Of a stretch of 40,732 bases of DNA, positions 13,489 to 20,948 are shown piece by piece. The notes beneath the pieces are model-generated. The model did no database searches. It was not told the origin of the DNA and saw only the letters and a list, made by a program, of their open reading frames with translations. The position numbers and the translations under genes were made by a program. Within the stretch, counting starts at the first letter, position 1, and each line of letters begins with the position of its first letter. Location of the stretch: assembly GCA_019118325.1 (NCBI GenBank), contig DWZE01000014.1, positions 1 to 40,732 of the forward strand, written 5' to 3'. This DNA comes from Candidatus Bacteroides intestinavium (GTDB lineage Bacteria > Bacteroidota > Bacteroidia > Bacteroidales > Bacteroidaceae).

Positions 13489-14568
13489 ATGAAAACAACA
13501 GCAATGAAATCAATCTGCACGGCTTTGCTCGCCTGCCTCTGCGGCACGGGCAGCCTCACGGCACAAGAAAATCAACTTAATACGAATAACATTATGGAAG
13601 AAAAATTGAATCTTACGCAAGAATGGGACAAGGTGTTCCCGCAGAGTGACGAAGTGAACCACTCAAAAATCACGTTCCACAACCGTTACGGCATCACGCT
13701 TGCAGCCGACCTGTATGTGCCTAAAGGTGCAACGGGCAAACTGCCTGCCATAGCTGTCAGCGGTCCGTTCGGAGCCGTTAAGGAACAGGCATCCGGATTG
13801 TATGCACAGGAACTGGCTAAGCGTGGCTTTCTCACAATAGCTTTCGACCCTTCGTTCACCGGCGAGAGCGGCGGCCAGCCCCGCTATGTGGCATCACCCG
13901 ACATCAATACCGAGGACTTCTGTGCAGCGGTGGACTATCTCTCTACCCGTGACGATGTGAACCCGGAACAGATAGGCATCCTCGGCATCTGCGGTTGGGG
14001 AGGCATGGCGGTCAATGCCGCAGCTATCGACACGCGCATCAAGGCTACTGTTGCCGCCACCATGTACGACATGAGCCGCGTCAATGCCAACGGCTATTTC
14101 GATGCTGCCGACAATGCCGACGCACGTCACGAACTGCGCCGCCAGCTGAACACCCAACGTACAACGGATTACCGTAACGGTTCGTATGAACTTGCCGGAG
14201 GTCTGCCCGATGTAGTTCCCGACGACGCTCCGCAATTCCTGAAAGACTACTTCGTCTATTATAAGACGGAGCGCGGCTACCACAAACGTTCGCTCAACTC
14301 CAACGGCGGGTGGAACAAGACCTCGACACTCTCGTTCCTGAACATGCCGATACTGTCTTATGCAGGCGAAATCCGCAGTGCCGTGCTGCTTGTCCACGGG
14401 GAGAAGGCTCATTCGCGCTACTTCAGCGAGGACACCTACAAGAAGCTGACCGGCGACAACAAGGAGCTGCTGATTATTCCCGGCGCCAACCACACCGACC
14501 TCTACGACAATTTCGACAAGATACCGTTCGACCGGATAGAGGCGTTTTTCCGCGAGAATCTGAAATGA
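13489..14568 (+). CDS. Secreted alpha/beta hydrolase with Cys nucleophile (dienelactone-hydrolase-like)
   Basis: The 359-residue protein has a signal peptide (cleavage near S-L-T-A-Q-E); ATG 13489 is kept, with a second Met six codons in. The alpha/beta-hydrolase core has Y-G-I-T-L-A-A-D-L-Y-V-P near residue 67, F-D-P-S-F-T-G-E-S-G-G (oxyanion region) and the nucleophile elbow L-G-I-C-G-W-G-G near residue 165. There Cys replaces Ser, as in dienelactone hydrolase. Late acidic and His residues appear in L-V-H-G-E-K-A-H-S and G-A-N-H-T-D-L-Y-D. The substrate is unknown. It is divergent from, and probably activated by, the AraC regulator. Its stop codon (14566-14568) lies inside the border AAATGATAATTTATCGG of repeat H2. 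Confidence 0.8.
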   Translation: MKTTAMKSICTALLACLCGTGSLTAQENQLNTNNIMEEKLNLTQEWDKVFPQSDEVNHSKITFHNRYGITLAADLYVPKGATGKLPAIAVSGPFGAVKEQASGLYAQELAKRGFLTIAFDPSFTGESGGQPRYVASPDINTEDFCAAVDYLSTRDDVNPEQIGILGICGWGGMAVNAAAIDTRIKATVAATMYDMSRVNANGYFDAADNADARHELRRQLNTQRTTDYRNGSYELAGGLPDVVPDDAPQFLKDYFVYYKTERGYHKRSLNSNGGWNKTSTLSFLNMPILSYAGEIRSAVLLVHGEKAHSRYFSEDTYKKLTGDNKELLIIPGANHTDLYDNFDKIPFDRIEAFFRENLK

Positions 14569-14774
14569 TAATTTATCGGAGTGTTTAATAGCACACAGAT
14601 AACACAGATGAGACAGATTTACACAGATTTTAAAGGGCTTCGCCACATGTCATTCTGAACGCCAGTGAAACATCTCCCGTACACATTGGGAGATGCTTCG
14701 CTGCGCTCAGAATGACAAATAATCTGTGGTCATCTCGTTTAATCTGTGTCATCTGTGTGCCATCTAAATTCCCA
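14563..14774. repeat. CACAGATG-arm nested hairpin repeat, copy H2
   Basis: The left border AAATGATAATTTATCGG (14563-14579) is identical to 38045-38061. Arms: GCACACAGAT (14591-14600) pairs with ATCTGTGTGC (14751-14760), each extended by further ACAGATG-like units. Nested inside is ATGTCATTCTGAAC (14647-14660) with CTCAGAATGACA (14706-14717), the same inner module as in E1. The right border is AAATTCCCATTTT. Confidence 0.8.
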
Positions 14775-14779
14775 TTTTC

Positions 14780-15597
14780 ATGAATCAACTTATCACTTTT
14801 CGGGACGGGCAGCAAGTCTGCCCGCTCGGACAAGGCACCTACCAGATGGGGCACAGGCGCAACGAAGAAATACAGGCCCTGCGCCGGGGCATTGACTTAG
14901 GCTTGACACTGATAGATACCGCCGAGATGTATGGCACGGAAGACCTTGTGGGCGAAGCCGTGCGAGATTGCCGCGAACGGGCGTTCATCGTCAGCAAGGT
15001 ATTGCCAGGCAATGCCAGCTACGAGGGACAAAACGTGCTTGCGAACGAAGCCTGATGAGGCTCGGCACGGATTACATCGACCTTTACCTGTTGCACTGGA
15101 TAGGCCGTTATCCTTTCTCCGAAACCGTCCACGCTTTGGTGGAATTGCAGCAGGAAGGAAAAATCCGGCAATGGGGCATGAGCAACCTTGATGTGGACGA
15201 TATGGAACATATTCTTTCTTTGCCATACGGCAAGGACTGCGCAGCCAATCAGGTGCTCTACAACCTGAAAGACAGAGGCATTGAATACGACCTTATTCCG
15301 TGGAGCGAGCAGCACGGCATTCCCGTCATGGCCTACACGCCGCTGGGCGAAGGACGGTTGCGCAACCACAAGACGTTGATAGAGATAGCCCGCCGGCACG
15401 GGGCCACTCCCACACAAATCATGCTGGCGTGGGTGATGCGCACTCGGAATGTCATTGCCATACCCAAAGCAAGCAGCATTACCCACGTGGAGGAGAATAC
15501 CCGAAGTCTCGGCATCAAGTTGACGGAAGCGGACTTGTGTGATATCGACCGGGCGTTTCCCGCACCCACGCACAAGATACGGTTGGCGGGATGGTAA
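14780..15597 (+). pseudogene. Aldo/keto reductase, single-base frameshift
   Basis: From ATG 14780 the frame gives the start of an aldo/keto reductase: G-Q-G-T-Y-Q-M-G, then R-G-I-D-L-G-L-T-L-I-D-T-A-E-M-Y-G with catalytic Asp and Tyr. It continues to Y-E-G and then runs out of frame to TGA at 15053-15055. The rest continues in another frame from about 15028: T-K-R-A-C-E-R-S-L-M-R-L-G-T-D-Y-I-D-L-Y-L-L-H-W, W-G-M-S-N-L and I-P-K-A-S, ending 15597. Restoring one base after 15027 joins the halves into a full-length protein of about 272 residues. Either the gene is broken or a base was lost in sequencing. It would be an NADPH-dependent cytoplasmic oxidoreductase. Confidence 0.82.
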
Positions 15598-15613
15598 GGG
15601 GCTTTGGCCCCTT
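15596..15613. terminator. Short hairpin between convergent genes
   Basis: AAGGGGC (15596-15602) pairs with GCCCCTT (15607-15613) around a 4-nt loop. It overlaps the stop of the aldo/keto reductase and lies just before the convergent end of the P-type ATPase. A T tract is lacking, so termination is likely but weakly supported. Confidence 0.45.
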
Positions 15614-15634
15614 CCAACCCTTTCTGACCCCTTG

Positions 15635-15847
15635 TCAGTTGTCGCTCAACGTATATTCACCGGCCTCTTCCGTGACCTGCCGTTGCAGTTCGTCCAGCGT
15701 GTAGGTCTTGCCGCTGAACTTCACCGTGGCTACGGGCGGGTCGAGGGTGACGATGGCGCTGACGCCTTCCAACTTGTTCAATGCCTTTTCGACGTGCATG
15801 CGGCAGTGTTGACACATCATGCCGCTAACTTTGAATTGCTTTTCCAT
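15635..15847 (-). other. Possible internal start yielding a free CopZ-like chaperone
   Basis: In frame inside the ATPase gene, ATG 15847 would start a 70-residue HMA protein (M-E-K-Q-F-K-V-S-G-M-M-C-Q-H-C-R-M-H-V-E-K-A-L). Its length and layout equal those of a stand-alone copper chaperone, and it is preceded by an A/G-rich stretch (AAAGAAGAAAAAACA). This suggests either a past gene fusion or dual translation products. There is no direct evidence that the internal start is used. Confidence 0.35.
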
Positions 15848-18334
15848 TGTTTTTTCTTCTTTATGAGGTTCAACATCCATATGGGTTTGTTCAACAGCCT
15901 CTTTAGCCGGCTTAACAGCTACTTTAGCTCGTTCAACATCCACATTAGCTTCTTTAACAGATAAGTCGGTTTCTTCCTTGTCCGAGAGTTTCTTGCGGCG
16001 CAACCGCAGGCTGTTGGTCACCACGCTGACGCTGCTGAAGGCCATGGCTGCCCCGCCAATCATGGGGTTGAGCAGGAAGCCGTTGACGGGATAGAGCACG
16101 CCGGCGGCGATGGGTACACCTATTATATTGTATATAAAGGCCCAGAAGAGGTTCTGGCGGATGGTACGCACGGTGAGGCGCGAGAGTTGCAAGGCTTCGG
16201 GTATCTTTGTGAGGTCGGACGAGATGATGGTCATCTTCGCCACGTCCATGGCGATGTCGCTGCCGCTGCCCATGGCGATGCTCAGGTCTGCCTGGGCCAG
16301 GGCGGCACTGTCGTTGATGCCGTCGCCCACCATGGCTATCACTTTGCCTTGGGCCTGCAGTTCTTTGACGAAGGCTGCCTTGTCCTGCGGCAACACGCCG
16401 GCACGGTAGTGGGTGATGCCTGCCTGCCGGGCAATGGCCCGGGCGGTGGCTTCGTTGTCGCCCGTCAGCAGATGTACTTCTATGCCTTCGGCTTGCAGGG
16501 TGCGGATGGCGTGGATGGACGAGGGCTTGATGCGGTCGGCGATGGCGATGACGGCCAGGACCTCCGTCTCGTTGGCAAACCAGATGACGGTCTGCGCTTC
16601 AGCTTCCCAAGCTGAGGCGGCTTCTTGCAGGGCGGGGGAGATGCGTTTGCCCTGCATCAGGCGCTGATTGCCTGCATAATAAGTAACGCCTTTATAGCTA
16701 CCCTTTACGCCTTGTCCCGTCACGCTTTCGAATCCATTCACCCGCCATTCATCATTAGCTTCGCTCAAAACATCTTTTGATTGTTTACACTGAGGAATAG
16801 TCTTCATTCTCAATTCTTCACTCCCCAGGATGGCTTCCGCCAGCGGATGTTCGGACATTTTTTCCAAGGCCGGCAGGATGGGGGAGAATTGCCGGGCTTC
16901 TTCGCTGAGCCAAAGGATGTGTTGTACGGTGGGGTGTCCTTCGGTCACGGTACCCGTCTTGTCCAGCACCACGGCATTCACTTTCTTGGCCGTTTCCAGG
17001 CTCTCGGCGTCCTTGATGAGGATGCCCCGCTCGGCTCCCTTGCCGATGCCCACCATGATGGCCGTGGGGGTGGCCAGTCCCAAGGCGCAGGGACAGGCAA
17101 TGATGAGCACCGTCACCAGTGCCAGCAGGCCGTGGGTGAAGCCCTCCGTGGGGTCGAGCGCCATCCAGAGGATAAAGGAAAGCAGCGCGATACCCATGAT
17201 GGTCGGTACAAAGACGGCCGCCACCCGGTCCACCAGCTTTTGTACGGGTGCCTTGGAGCCTTGCGCGTCCTGCACCAGGTGAATCACCTTTGCCAGCAAG
17301 GTATCCGTCCCGACTTTCTCCGCACGGAAACGGAAGCTGCCTTTCTGGTTGATGGTGCCGGCGTAGACTTTGTCGTCCCGTCGTTTGGACACGGGGACAG
17401 GTTCGCCGCTCAGCATACTTTCGTCCACGTAGGAACTTCCTTCAGTCACCACTCCGTCTACGGCGATGCGTTCGCCCGGCTTCACGACGATGATGTCATT
17501 CACCTGAATCTGCTCGATGGGAACCTCTTTGAATGAAGAATGAAGAATGAAGAATGAAGAATCCGGTTCAAGTGAAGAATCTTCGCGCTGTGCGCAGCCT
17601 AATTCTTCATTAAGATTGGGTTCTTCATTAGGAACTACAATCGTCACCGTCTTGGGTTGCAAGCCCATCAGTTTCTTGATGGCTTGCGAGGTATGTCCCT
17701 TGGCCCGTTCTTCCAGCAACCGTCCCAGCAGGATGAAGGCGATGATGACGCTCGACGATTCGAAGTAGACGTGTGGCGTGATGCCACGGGACAGCCAGAA
17801 GTCGGGGAAGAACAGGTTGAACACGCTGAACAGATAGGCCACTCCCGTACTGCTGGCCACCAGCGTATCCATGTTGGCCGAGCCGTGGCGCAGTTGCTTC
17901 CACGTGTGGGCGAAGAAGCTGCGCCCCAGCCAGAAGACCACGGGGGTGGACAGCAGCCATGTGCTCCAGCCTGCCCAAGGCCGGTCCATGAATCCCATGC
18001 CGATGACGGCGATGGGAATGGCCAGGAGGATGGCCCACGTGGTGCGTTGCTTCAGCGATTGGTATTTTTTGCGATGTGCTTCTTCCACCTCGTCCGCCGT
18101 ATGTTCGTCGTGGGTGATGACGAGGTCGTAGCCGGCTTCCTGCACTGCGCGTTGCAGGGCTTCGGGAGAGGTCTGTGACGGGTCATACTCCACCAGCGCC
18201 GTAGCGGCGGCATAGTTGACGGAGGCCTGGCATACGCCCGGTTGCTTGTTCAATGTCTTGTCCACACGGGCGGCACAGGCGGCGCAACTCATTCCCAGGA
18301 TGGGGAAGGTGTCTTGGGTAGTAGGTTTTTCCAT
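15635..18334 (-). CDS. copA: Copper-type P1B ATPase with N-terminal and C-terminal HMA domains
   Basis: Start ATG 18334 (M-E-K-P-T-T-Q) gives 899 residues; the longer frame lacks support and crosses the -7 box at 18361. An HMA domain with C-A-A-C (17-20) is followed by eight TM helices with the metal motif C-P-C (414-416). The phosphorylation site D-K-T-G-T is at 458-462, S-E-H-P at 494-497 and G-D-G-I-N-D at 670-675. C-P-C plus HMA indicates Cu(I)/Ag(I) export from the cytoplasm at the inner membrane. Oddities: extra segments at about 235-268 (actuator domain) and 505-532 (nucleotide domain). A five-unit heptad linker (792-826) then leads to a fused CopZ-like domain (830-899, M-M-C-Q-H-C). 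Typical relatives lack the extra segments. Confidence 0.9.
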   Translation of the reverse strand: MEKPTTQDTFPILGMSCAACAARVDKTLNKQPGVCQASVNYAAATALVEYDPSQTSPEALQRAVQEAGYDLVITHDEHTADEVEEAHRKKYQSLKQRTTWAILLAIPIAVIGMGFMDRPWAGWSTWLLSTPVVFWLGRSFFAHTWKQLRHGSANMDTLVASSTGVAYLFSVFNLFFPDFWLSRGITPHVYFESSSVIIAFILLGRLLEERAKGHTSQAIKKLMGLQPKTVTIVVPNEEPNLNEELGCAQREDSSLEPDSSFFILHSSFKEVPIEQIQVNDIIVVKPGERIAVDGVVTEGSSYVDESMLSGEPVPVSKRRDDKVYAGTINQKGSFRFRAEKVGTDTLLAKVIHLVQDAQGSKAPVQKLVDRVAAVFVPTIMGIALLSFILWMALDPTEGFTHGLLALVTVLIIACPCALGLATPTAIMVGIGKGAERGILIKDAESLETAKKVNAVVLDKTGTVTEGHPTVQHILWLSEEARQFSPILPALEKMSEHPLAEAILGSEELRMKTIPQCKQSKDVLSEANDEWRVNGFESVTGQGVKGSYKGVTYYAGNQRLMQGKRISPALQEAASAWEAEAQTVIWFANETEVLAVIAIADRIKPSSIHAIRTLQAEGIEVHLLTGDNEATARAIARQAGITHYRAGVLPQDKAAFVKELQAQGKVIAMVGDGINDSAALAQADLSIAMGSGSDIAMDVAKMTIISSDLTKIPEALQLSRLTVRTIRQNLFWAFIYNIIGVPIAAGVLYPVNGFLLNPMIGGAAMAFSSVSVVTNSLRLRRKKLSDKEETDLSVKEANVDVERAKVAVKPAKEAVEQTHMDVEPHKEEKTMEKQFKVSGMMCQHCRMHVEKALNKLEGVSAIVTLDPPVATVKFSGKTYTLDELQRQVTEEAGEYTLSDN

Positions 18335-18360
18335 ACGTTTTATTTCTTTCTTTCTGGAGG

Positions 18361-18368
18361 CAAAGGTA
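18361..18368 (-). promoter_or_regulatory. -7 box (TACCTTTG) for the P-type ATPase
   Basis: TACCTTTG on the minus strand, 26 bp before ATG 18334, fits TAnnTTTG and supports that start. No obvious operator dyad is seen next to it. Confidence 0.55.
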
Positions 18369-18478
18369 GGGAGGAAAGGCGGAACGGGCGTTACAAGATT
18401 ATGGATAAGATTTATGGATTTCCGGATTGCCACCTTCTCTGTTTTTTCTTATCTTCGCAAACTCAAAAGCATTTACCG

Positions 18479-18940
18479 ATGAATACATACGATATTATTT
18501 CACTTCGTTTCCATCCGGAATGGCGCATCCCGGCGGCACGCTGGTTTCAGGAGAAATGGGAAATTCCTTTGGAAGAATACCTGACAAGCATAGACGAGAG
18601 CATTCGGGGAACTGCCCCCGTCCCGCAGTGGTACATAGCAACCGACGGGGAACGGATTATTGCCGGTGCCGGTGTGATAGCCAATGATTTTCACGACCGC
18701 AAAGACCTGACACCGAATGTTTGCGCCTTGTATGTCGAACCGGAACTGCGCCGTCGTGGCATTGCCGGACACCTTTTGGCGCATATCTGCAAGGATATGG
18801 CGTCAAAAGCTATCGCTCCCCTCTACCTCATCACGGAGCATACTTCGTTTTACGAGCGTTACGGCTGGGAATACCTGTGCATGGTGCAGGGCGATGACGG
18901 AGAGCAGATGCGGATGTATAAGAAAGACACCTCGTTATGA
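18479..18940 (+). CDS. GNAT-family N-acetyltransferase
   Basis: Start ATG 18479 gives 153 residues (M-N-T-Y-D-I-I-S-L-R-F); the longer frame begins inside the opposing ATPase gene and is rejected. The GNAT core is visible: N-V-C-A-L-Y-V-E-P-E-L-R-R-R-G-I-A-G-H-L-L (motif A, acetyl-CoA pyrophosphate loop R-R-x-G-x-A). Then comes P-L-Y-L-I-T-E-H-T-S-F-Y-E-R-Y-G-W-E (motif B). It would transfer acetyl from acetyl-CoA to an amine in the cytoplasm; the substrate is unknown. It is divergent from the ATPase. TATCTTCG at 18450-18457 is a near -7 box. Confidence 0.85.
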   Translation: MNTYDIISLRFHPEWRIPAARWFQEKWEIPLEEYLTSIDESIRGTAPVPQWYIATDGERIIAGAGVIANDFHDRKDLTPNVCALYVEPELRRRGIAGHLLAHICKDMASKAIAPLYLITEHTSFYERYGWEYLCMVQGDDGEQMRMYKKDTSL

Positions 18941-18984
18941 GATGACTTATCTGCACCGTTTTAGAAGTTACATAGCCAGTTCCT

Positions 18985-19791
18985 TTACCCTCTATACTCC
19001 GTCGGGCTTACCCCCAGATGTTGCTGCACGTAACGGCTGAAATAGGCAGGCGACGAGAAACCGAACAGGTCGGAGATGCGGACGAAGGTCAGCGACTTGT
19101 CGCGGAGCAGGCGTGAGATGTCGAGCACGGTGTAGCGGTTTATCCAGTAGTTGGCGGCATAACCGCTTATCTTGCGGGAGACTTCGGACAGGTATTTGGG
19201 CGTGACGCACAGCTTGTCGGCATACCAGTTCACTTCGCGGTGTTCGCGGTACGTCCCGTTCTCCAGCATGTTGAGGAAGCGGCTCATGATGGTGGCGCTT
19301 TGCAGCGGGATATTGTCTACCCCGTACAGATGGGAATGGAAATCGAAGAAGTCGATGATCAGCATCTGTACGGAGGCTATCAGCAAGTCGCGGCGGAAAT
19401 GGTGGTCGGTCTGTGCCAGCCGTGCTTCCACCATCTCGAAGTCCCGACGGCACAATTCCCACTGTCCGGCATTCAATTTCATGATGGGATTGAGGAACAG
19501 GGCCAGCTGACCTTTCATGCCATAATTGCTGAGCGGCGTGGAGAGCACGATAAATTCCGAGGTGACGTATATCACCGTTACCCGGAAATCGTCTGCCGGG
19601 CGAATACGTTCCACCAGTTTGCCCTTGCGTACAATCATCAGGTCGCCTGCCTGCAACTCGCGTTCCTCGCCGTTGTATTTCAGCCGGCAACTGCCTGCCA
19701 GACAAAGGGCATGGGCCAAATAATTGCTGTAAGCATCCGTGCCCAGTCCGTCAAGGGTATCCTTTATGATAATATTTTCCGTTTCTGCCAT
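18985..19791 (-). CDS. AraC-family transcriptional regulator
   Basis: The 268-residue protein has an N-terminal cupin-like part (L-A-H-A-L-C-L-A-G-S-C-R-L-K-Y-N-G-E-E-R-E-L-Q-A-G-D-L-M-I-V). A C-terminal AraC HTH pair starts near residue 195: E-V-N-W-Y-A-D-K-L-C-V-T-P-K-Y-L-S-E-V-S-R, then R-I-S-D-L-F-G-F-S-S-P-A-Y-F-S-R-Y-V and P-T-E-Y-R. It is a cytoplasmic DNA-binding regulator with unknown effector. It is convergent with the GNAT gene. Upstream are a -7 box (19816) and a 13-bp palindrome (19827-19839) that may serve autoregulation. Its targets are not evident; the large gap to its right contains a 22-bp tandem array. Confidence 0.87.
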   Translation of the reverse strand: MAETENIIIKDTLDGLGTDAYSNYLAHALCLAGSCRLKYNGEERELQAGDLMIVRKGKLVERIRPADDFRVTVIYVTSEFIVLSTPLSNYGMKGQLALFLNPIMKLNAGQWELCRRDFEMVEARLAQTDHHFRRDLLIASVQMLIIDFFDFHSHLYGVDNIPLQSATIMSRFLNMLENGTYREHREVNWYADKLCVTPKYLSEVSRKISGYAANYWINRYTVLDISRLLRDKSLTFVRISDLFGFSSPAYFSRYVQQHLGVSPTEYRG

Positions 19792-19815
19792 ATCCTCATC
19801 CTTTTATTTCCTTTG

Positions 19816-19839
19816 CAAATATACTATTTGTCGGACAAA
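19816..19839 (-). promoter_or_regulatory. Promoter of the second AraC gene with adjoining palindrome
   Basis: The minus-strand -7 box TATATTTG (19816-19823) lies 25 bp before ATG 19791. Four bases upstream sits TTTGTC (19827-19832), one base, GACAAA (19834-19839), a perfect palindrome placed between -7 and -33. That is a likely operator position. Confidence 0.5.
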
Positions 19840-19936
19840 AACGGAAATATAGGCATACCCTACCGTAATTCTTATAACGAAGCTCTCCCCCCTGACTACC
19901 GTATTTTTGCCACAGGATAATAAAAATCAGAATAAG

Positions 19937-20081
19937 TAAGTAACTGCGCATGGTTAGTTTATACTATGCCGGCATTGATTTTTTAGACGCAGATAACGCA
20001 GATGACGCGGATTTATAAATTTAGATGGCAGATAATCAGTTAATAAAGATAATTAATCCGCTAATTCTTGTGACTTACTTA
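19937..20081. repeat. TAAGTA-ended intergenic element E2 (145 bp)
   Basis: It starts TAAGTA (19937), 11 nt, then TTAGTTTATACTAT, the same 14-mer read inward from the right end of E1. It ends with AATTCTTGTGACTTACTTA at 20063-20081, the same end type as E3 and E4. The inside contains TTAGACGCAGATAACGCAG and ACGCGGAT, one arm of the CGCAGATG family, with only a weak partner arm. A second TAAGTA at 19933 makes the left limit uncertain by 4 bp. Confidence 0.65.
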
Positions 20082-20478
20082 TAAACGAATTATGAACGGT
20101 CACTTAAATCTGTAGGTAAAATTTGTGGCATTGATGGGTGTTGTATTATCAATATTTTACTTTGCTTTTTCTGGTTTCGTTCGCGGCCACAGTCTGTCTT
20201 TTGTTTCTTTGTTTCCGGATAAGCCTTGAATAAGACCTGAAAGAGACCAAAAAGAGACCTGAAAGAGAGGAAAAGCGAAGGAGAAAAGCCAAATTGGCCG
20301 ATTTGCCGAATTTTTAGGCCTTTCTGCTTGTTCTTTGCCTCCTTTTCCGGCTTCGTCGCTCTGTGCGCACGAGAATGGTGCGGGCTGATTCGTGCGGGCC
20401 GATAGTCTTTTCTGACTGTATGGAATGTGGTTTGTTGTATGATAATGTGAATAGATAAGATGGTTAAAAATATATAGA
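20082..20478. other. Gene-free stretch, no confident feature
   Basis: About 400 bp without a credible reading frame. It is purine-rich in part, with the 13-mer GACCTGAAAGAGA occurring twice about 19 bp apart near 20236-20267. A GC-rich patch lies near 20365-20400 (CGTGCGGGCC). I see no promoter, tRNA or conserved gene. Confidence 0.5.
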
Positions 20479-20558
20479 ATATCTTCGCTCTTATCCGCAG
20501 ATATCTCCGCTCTTATCCGCAGATATTTCCGCTCTTGCTGGCAGATATCTCCGCCCGT
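20479..20558. repeat. 22-bp tandem repeat, about 3.6 units
   Basis: Units begin at 20479, 20501, 20523 and 20545 with pattern ATATCTCCGCTCTTATCCGC plus AG; the last is cut short. The units differ at a few positions. The 22-bp period equals that of the AraC half-site arrays at 11704 and 13385 but the sequence differs. It may be a protein-binding array or a simple VNTR. Confidence 0.75.
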
Positions 20559-20676
20559 GGCCTTCCATATCCCAATTCATTCCGCCAATGGGTATGCGAT
20601 GAATTTTTTAATGAACACGCCGCGAGATAAGCTAAAAATTCATGCGGCGGAGGATGGGAATAAAGACTTTATTCCG

Positions 20677-20730
20677 TATCTTTACGCCCGAAAACAAGGC
20701 CGCGGTGGCGGCGGTTTTCATTTTTTTTGG
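20677..20730 (+). ncRNA. Promoter-like box followed at once by a GC hairpin and T tract
   Basis: TATCTTTA (20677-20684) resembles a -7 box. Within about 10 bases begins AAAACAAGGCCGC, then loop GGTG, then GCGGCGGTTTT, then eight T at 20721-20728. This would make a transcript of only about 45 nt ending at an intrinsic terminator: a tiny RNA or a decoy/attenuator. The 61-codon frame crossing it is not credible. Confidence 0.35.
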
Positions 20731-20760
20731 ATTACTAATTAGCATTTGCTATTTGTTCTA

Positions 20761-20898
20761 TCACGTTGAAACCTGAGAAATTTCAAATATTAAGAGTTGA
20801 ACAAGTTGTAGATGTCTGCGCATAGCGCGGGCATAACTTGTACTCTTAATGGTTTTCTCAGGACCACAACGTGAGCAAGTTAAGGCTCGCGTTTTTTT
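20761..20898 (+). ncRNA. Structured leader or small RNA with competing terminator, upstream of type III R-M
   Basis: Helices pair in nested order: TCACGTTG (20761-20768) with CAACGTGA (20867-20874); CCTGAGAAA (20772-20780) with TTTCTCAGG (20854-20862); ATTAAGAGT (20789-20797) with ACTCTTAAT (20842-20850); ACAAGTT (20801-20807) with AACTTGT (20835-20841); and an apical 9-bp stem 20813-20821 with 20825-20833 closing loop ATA. ACGTGAGC (20869-20876) can instead pair with GCTCGCGT (20885-20892), followed by seven T: an intrinsic terminator using the same strand as the closing helix. Mutually exclusive folds are typical of attenuators. The mod ATG is 50 bases downstream. No promoter is certain; TAGCATTTG near 20740 is close to a -7 box. 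Confidence 0.6.
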
Positions 20899-20948
20899 GT
20901 GTCTCCTGAGAAAAATAGAGAGTAGCATTGCGCAAATAGCTATAACTT

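Noticed and set aside
20479..20558. CRISPR array
   Set aside because: The units are contiguous 22-mers without spacers and no cas genes are present.
20557..20742. 61-codon frame in the gene-free region
   Set aside because: It runs through a promoter-like box, hairpin and T tract, and its translation has no recognisable features.
20771..20785. TPP-riboswitch-like CTGAGA in the structured RNA
   Set aside because: Here CTGAGA is fully base-paired with TTCTCAG and the other thi-box elements are missing.
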